DNA of 64,000 nucleotides from Betaproteobacteria bacterium. Lineage in GTDB: Bacteria > Pseudomonadota > Gammaproteobacteria > Burkholderiales > Casimicrobiaceae. The notes beneath the pieces are model-generated. The model was not told where the DNA came from. It ran no database searches and saw only the letters and a program-made list of their open reading frames with translations. Within the stretch, counting starts at the first letter, position 1. Each line of letters begins with the position of its first letter. Made by a program: the position numbers and the translations under genes. Below, in pieces: positions 60,992-64,000 of the stretch. The stretch is from contig JADIZG010000070.1 in the NCBI GenBank assembly GCA_016704895.1, positions 1 to 64,000 of the forward strand, given 5' to 3'.

Positions 60992-62332
60992 ATGCTCCCG
61001 ACCATCGCCATCGTCGGACGCCCGAACGTCGGGAAGTCCACGCTGTTCAACCGGCTCACCAAGTCGCGCGACGCGCTCGTGCACGACCACCCGGGCCTCA
61101 CGCGCGACCGGCACTACGGCCGCGCCCGCGCGGGCGACCGCCAGTTCCTCGTCGTCGACACCGGCGGATTCGAGCCCGTGGCGAAGGACGGCATCCTGCG
61201 CGAGATGGCGCGGCAGGCGGAAGCCGCGATCGCCGAGGCCGACGTCGTCGTGTTTCTCGTCGACGGGCGCGAGGGTCTCGTGGCGCAGGACCGGCGCATC
61301 GCCGACCTGCTCCGCCGCTCGGGACGCCCGGTCCTGCTCGCGGTCAACAAGAGCGAGGGGCTGCCGTCGGCCACCGCGACCGCGGATTTCCACGAGCTCG
61401 GCATCGGCGAGCCGCTTCCGATTTCCGCGGCGCACGGCGAGGGCGTGCGCGAGCTCGTCGACGTGGCGCTCGAGCACGTGCCGCCGGAGCCGGCGGAGGC
61501 GCCCGCGGAGGACGACGGACGCGTCCGCGTCGCGATCGTCGGCCGCCCGAACGTCGGCAAGTCGACGCTCGTCAACACGCTCCTGGGCGAGGAGCGCGTG
61601 ATCGCGTTCGACCAGCCGGGCACGACGCGCGACTCGATCGCGCTCGATTTCGAACGCGGCGGGAAGCGCTACACGCTCGTCGACACCGCCGGCGTGAGGC
61701 GCCGCGGCAAGGTCTTCGAGGCGATCGAGAAATTCTCGATCATCAAGACGATGCAGGCGATCGAGGACGCGAACGTCGTCGTGCTCCTGCTCGACGCCGA
61801 GGACGGCGTCACCGAGCAGGATGCGCACCTTGCCGGCCACATCCTCGAGGCCGGGCGCGCGCTGGTCGTCGCCATCAACAAGTGGGACGCCGCGTCGACC
61901 GAGCAGCGCGAGGAGGTCAAGCGCGAGATCGGGCGCAAGCTCGCGTTCCTCGACTTCGCCACGCAACTGCCGATCTCCGCGCGCGAGGGACGCGGGCTTC
62001 CGGCGCTGCTCGCGGCCATCGACGCCGCCTACGCCGCCGCGATGGTGAAGCTCCCGACGCCACGCCTGACCCGCGCGCTGCAGCTCGCGGTCGAGCGCCA
62101 GCAGCCGCCCCGCGCGGGCATGAACCGGCCGAAGCTCCGCTACGCCCACCAGGGTGGCAGCAACCCGCCGATCGTCGTGATCCACGGCACGTCGCTCTCG
62201 AAGGTGCCCGATGCCTACCGGCGCTACCTGGAACATTTCTTCGCCGACGCGTTCAAACTGCGCGGCACGCCCCTTAGGATACAATTCAAGACGGGTGTCA
62301 ACCCGTACGCTGACGCCCCCGGACGTCGCTGA
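60992..62332 (+). CDS. der: Ribosome-assembly GTPase Der (EngA)
   Basis: The 446-residue GTPase has two G domains: GRPNVGKST near residue 9 with DTGGFEP and NKSE, and GRPNVGKST near 185 with [11 protein letters not shown] and NKWD. It ends in a KH-like domain ([44 protein letters not shown]). It is required for 50S subunit maturation. Complete and intact. Confidence 0.97.
   Translation: MLPTIAIVGRPNVGKSTLFNRLTKSRDALVHDHPGLTRDRHYGRARAGDRQFLVVDTGGFEPVAKDGILREMARQAEAAIAEADVVVFLVDGREGLVAQDRRIADLLRRSGRPVLLAVNKSEGLPSATATADFHELGIGEPLPISAAHGEGVRELVDVALEHVPPEPAEAPAEDDGRVRVAIVGRPNVGKSTLVNTLLGEERVIAFDQPGTTRDSIALDFERGGKRYTLVDTAGVRRRGKVFEAIEKFSIIKTMQAIEDANVVVLLLDAEDGVTEQDAHLAGHILEAGRALVVAINKWDAASTEQREEVKREIGRKLAFLDFATQLPISAREGRGLPALLAAIDAAYAAAMVKLPTPRLTRALQLAVERQQPPRAGMNRPKLRYAHQGGSNPPIVVIHGTSLSKVPDAYRRYLEHFFADAFKLRGTPLRIQFKTGVNPYADAPGRR
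62280..62285 (+). promoter_or_regulatory. Possible -10 of hfq inside the end of der (TACAAT)
   Basis: TACAAT lies within the last codons of der, 134 bases before the hfq ATG, in an AT-richer patch (AGGATACAATTCAAG). No clear -35 is visible. Confidence 0.4.
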
Positions 62333-62418
62333 CGGGCCGCGCGCAGGATCGCGGGGAGACTGCTCCCTGCCGACGCGGCCGCGAACGGCGAGCGGCACAA
62401 CGATTGCGGAGAGCACCG

Positions 62419-62667
62419 ATGAGCAACAAAGGGCAAATGCTACAAGACCCGTTCCTGAACGCCCTGCGTCAGGAACAGGTGCAGGTGTCCGTGTATCTGG
62501 TGAACGGCATCAAGCTCCAGGGGCAGATCGAGTCGTTCGACCAGTACGTGGTGCTGCTGAAGAACACCGTCACGCAGATGGTCTACAAGCACGCGATCTC
62601 GACCGTGGTGCCTTCGCGGCCGGTCACGATGCCGCACCAGAACCACGGCGGCGAGCAGGAAAGCTGA
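62419..62667 (+). CDS. hfq: RNA chaperone Hfq
   Basis: The 82-residue protein forms hexamers that pair small RNAs with mRNAs. [69 protein letters not shown] contains Sm1 and the Sm2 [10 protein letters not shown] motif. The ATG at 62419 gives the conserved start, with a GGAGAG ribosome-binding site. A short tail ends the protein. It is followed by hflX and hflK as usual. Confidence 0.97.
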   Translation: MSNKGQMLQDPFLNALRQEQVQVSVYLVNGIKLQGQIESFDQYVVLLKNTVTQMVYKHAISTVVPSRPVTMPHQNHGGEQES

Positions 62668-62735
62668 CCGTGACGCCCCGCCGTTCCGGCCCACGCCGGA
62701 GCGCATGGGCCGAAGCCGCGCCCGGCCGCCCCAGC

Positions 62736-63869
62736 ATGCTAGAGCGCCCGACCGGCGGCCAGCGCGCCGTCATCGTCGGGCTCGCGATCGGATCGAAACG
62801 GGTCGACGCGGGTCTGGCGGAGCTCGAGGCGCTCGTCGCGTCCGCCGGCGCGACCGTCGTCGGTCGCGTCACCGGCCGGCGCCCGGCGCCCGATCCGGCG
62901 CTCTATGCGGGCCGGGGCAAAGTCGACGAGATCTCGCACCTGCGCGAGGAAGCGAAGGCGGACCTCGTGATCTTCGACCATGTGCTCTCCGGCGTGCAGC
63001 AGCGCAACCTCGAGCAGGCGCTCGCCTGCCGCGTCGTCGACCGCACGAGCCTGATCCTCGACATCTTCGCGCAGCGCGCGCGCAGCGCCGAGGGGAAGCT
63101 GCAGGTCGAGCTCGCCCAGCTCGCGCACCTGTCGACGAGACTGGTGCGCGGCTGGACCCACCTCGAGCGGCAGAAGGGCGGCATCGGCCTGCGTGGTCCC
63201 GGCGAGACCCAGCTCGAGACCGACCGCCGGCTGATCGCACGCCGCGTGAAGCTCCTCAAGGAGCGTCTCTCGCGCGTCGCGGTCAGCCGCGGCGTCCAGA
63301 GCCGCACGCGCAAGCGCGCGCGCGTGCGCACCGTCGCGCTCGTCGGCTACACGAACGCCGGGAAGTCGACGCTGTTCAACCGCCTCACGCGCGAGCGCGT
63401 GTATGCCGCCGACCAGCTGTTCGCGACGCTCGACACGACGCTGCGGCGGGTCCACGTGCCGGGCGCCGATCCGGTCGTGCTGTCGGACACCGTGGGCTTC
63501 ATCCGCGACCTGCCTCACGACCTGGTCGCAGCGTTCCGGGCAACGCTCTCGGAAGCCGCGGAGGCCGACCTCGTCGTGCACGTCGTCGACGCGTCCGCGC
63601 CGGACCGGGACGCGCAGGTCCAGGCCGTCGAGCGCGTCCTGGCCGAGATAGGGGCGGACCAGGTACCCCAGCTCACCGTGCTGAACAAGATCGACGCCGC
63701 GAACCTTGTCCCGGGGGTCGAGCGCGACGCCTATGGTACGATTCGCACGGTGCGCGTGAGTGCGTTGACGGGGGAAGGTTGCGCGGCGCTCGTCTCCGCG
63801 CTGGCCGAGCGGTTCCCGGCCGGCCCGGCGCGCGCAGACGATGCCGCGGCGGTCGGCTCGATGCCGTGA
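62736..63869 (+). CDS. hflX: Ribosome-splitting GTPase HflX
   Basis: The 377-residue protein has an N-terminal HflX domain (AVIVGLAIGSKRVDAGLAELEALVASAG, LYAGRGKVDEI, VIFDHVLSGVQQRNLEQAL, DRTSLILDIFAQRARSAEGKLQVELAQLAHLSTRLVRGWTHLERQKGGIGLRGPGETQLETDRR). The G domain follows (GYTNAGKST, DTVGFIRDLP, LNKID). It splits stalled 70S ribosomes under stress. A GTG at about 62669 could extend the start. Confidence 0.95.
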   Translation: MLERPTGGQRAVIVGLAIGSKRVDAGLAELEALVASAGATVVGRVTGRRPAPDPALYAGRGKVDEISHLREEAKADLVIFDHVLSGVQQRNLEQALACRVVDRTSLILDIFAQRARSAEGKLQVELAQLAHLSTRLVRGWTHLERQKGGIGLRGPGETQLETDRRLIARRVKLLKERLSRVAVSRGVQSRTRKRARVRTVALVGYTNAGKSTLFNRLTRERVYAADQLFATLDTTLRRVHVPGADPVVLSDTVGFIRDLPHDLVAAFRATLSEAAEADLVVHVVDASAPDRDAQVQAVERVLAEIGADQVPQLTVLNKIDAANLVPGVERDAYGTIRTVRVSALTGEGCAALVSALAERFPAGPARADDAAAVGSMP

Positions 63870-63948
63870 CCGACGATCCCGCGCTCACCCGCCCGACACG
63901 ACGCCGGCGCCGGTGACGGCGCCACCACCCGCAAAACTCCGGACCACC

Positions 63949-64000
63949 ATGTCGCTCAACGATCCCCAGTGGGGCAAGCGAGGCGGTAATTCGGGCGGAC
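63949..64000 (+). CDS. hflK: HflK, FtsH-modulating membrane protein (partial, cut by window end)
   Basis: The ATG at 63949 begins MSLNDPQWGKRGGNSGG, the conserved N-terminus of HflK. HflK and HflC form a stomatin-like complex around the FtsH protease. Only 17 codons are inside the window. Confidence 0.9.
   Translation, partial: MSLNDPQWGKRGGNSGG

Overview
The window looks like chromosome of a very GC-rich betaproteobacterium, probably Burkholderiales or a close relative. I infer this from gene order, not from a marker search. The right arm carries ndk-rlmN-pilF-rodZ-hisS-yfgM-bamB-der-hfq-hflX-hflK, the centre carries surE-pcm-nlpD-rpoS, and alaC-hom-thrC lie on the left. Most genes are housekeeping, and I found no intact phage, insertion sequence or CRISPR array.

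Layout. Positions 1-1500 hold a decayed DUF5648 secreted-protein gene, a possible recombinase 3' remnant and an initiator tRNA-fMet, which together look like the edge of an old tRNA-targeted insertion. 1.5-9.4 kb (minus strand) carries a small secreted protein, the ferric-iron ABC ATPase fbpC, and a coupled set hom - unknown lipoprotein - thrC - membrane C13 peptidase, preceded by alaC. 9.5-13.3 kb has a DUF498 protein, a heavily decayed MFS transporter (apparently with a duplicated 3' part), a Tat-exported Rieske protein and a histone-deacetylase-like hydrolase. 13.4-17.4 kb is a moxR-DUF58-transglutaminase operon. 17.4-21.1 kb is rpoS-nlpD-pcm-surE. 21.2-24 kb holds fbpB and fbpA, with a clear promoter and Fur-like box for fbpA. 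24-34.7 kb has ppc, pgi, mltB, pyrD, a MaoC hydratase, a CinA-like protein and a DUF1631 protein. 34.9-46.6 kb has hrpA, a peptide-type binding protein, a small membrane protein, a CaiB-type CoA transferase, pntB, pntA and a tartrate-dehydrogenase-like enzyme. 46.8-54 kb has a DMT exporter, TauE/SafE, accA, tilS and a DctPQM TRAP transporter. 54.2-64 kb is the ndk-to-hflK block: RNA modification, type IV pilus assembly, cell shape, outer-membrane assembly, ribosome GTPases and RNA chaperone.

Two themes stand out. First, many conserved genes (tgpA, rpoS, nlpD, pgi, DUF1631, hrpA, pntA, tilS, rlmN, rodZ, Rieske and others) are broken by one-base frame changes, mostly in G/C-rich runs. Several come in compensating pairs and one is in tilS, normally essential. 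Base-calling or assembly indels are therefore the likeliest cause for those genes, while the DUF5648 and MFS genes look truly decayed. Second, a GC-rich palindromic repeat (unit about 60-80 bp) sits inside coding sequence: once in hrpA in frame, and as two tandem diverged units in rlmN. The ispG gene that usually lies between rodZ and hisS is absent; an 18-codon ORF occupies the gap.
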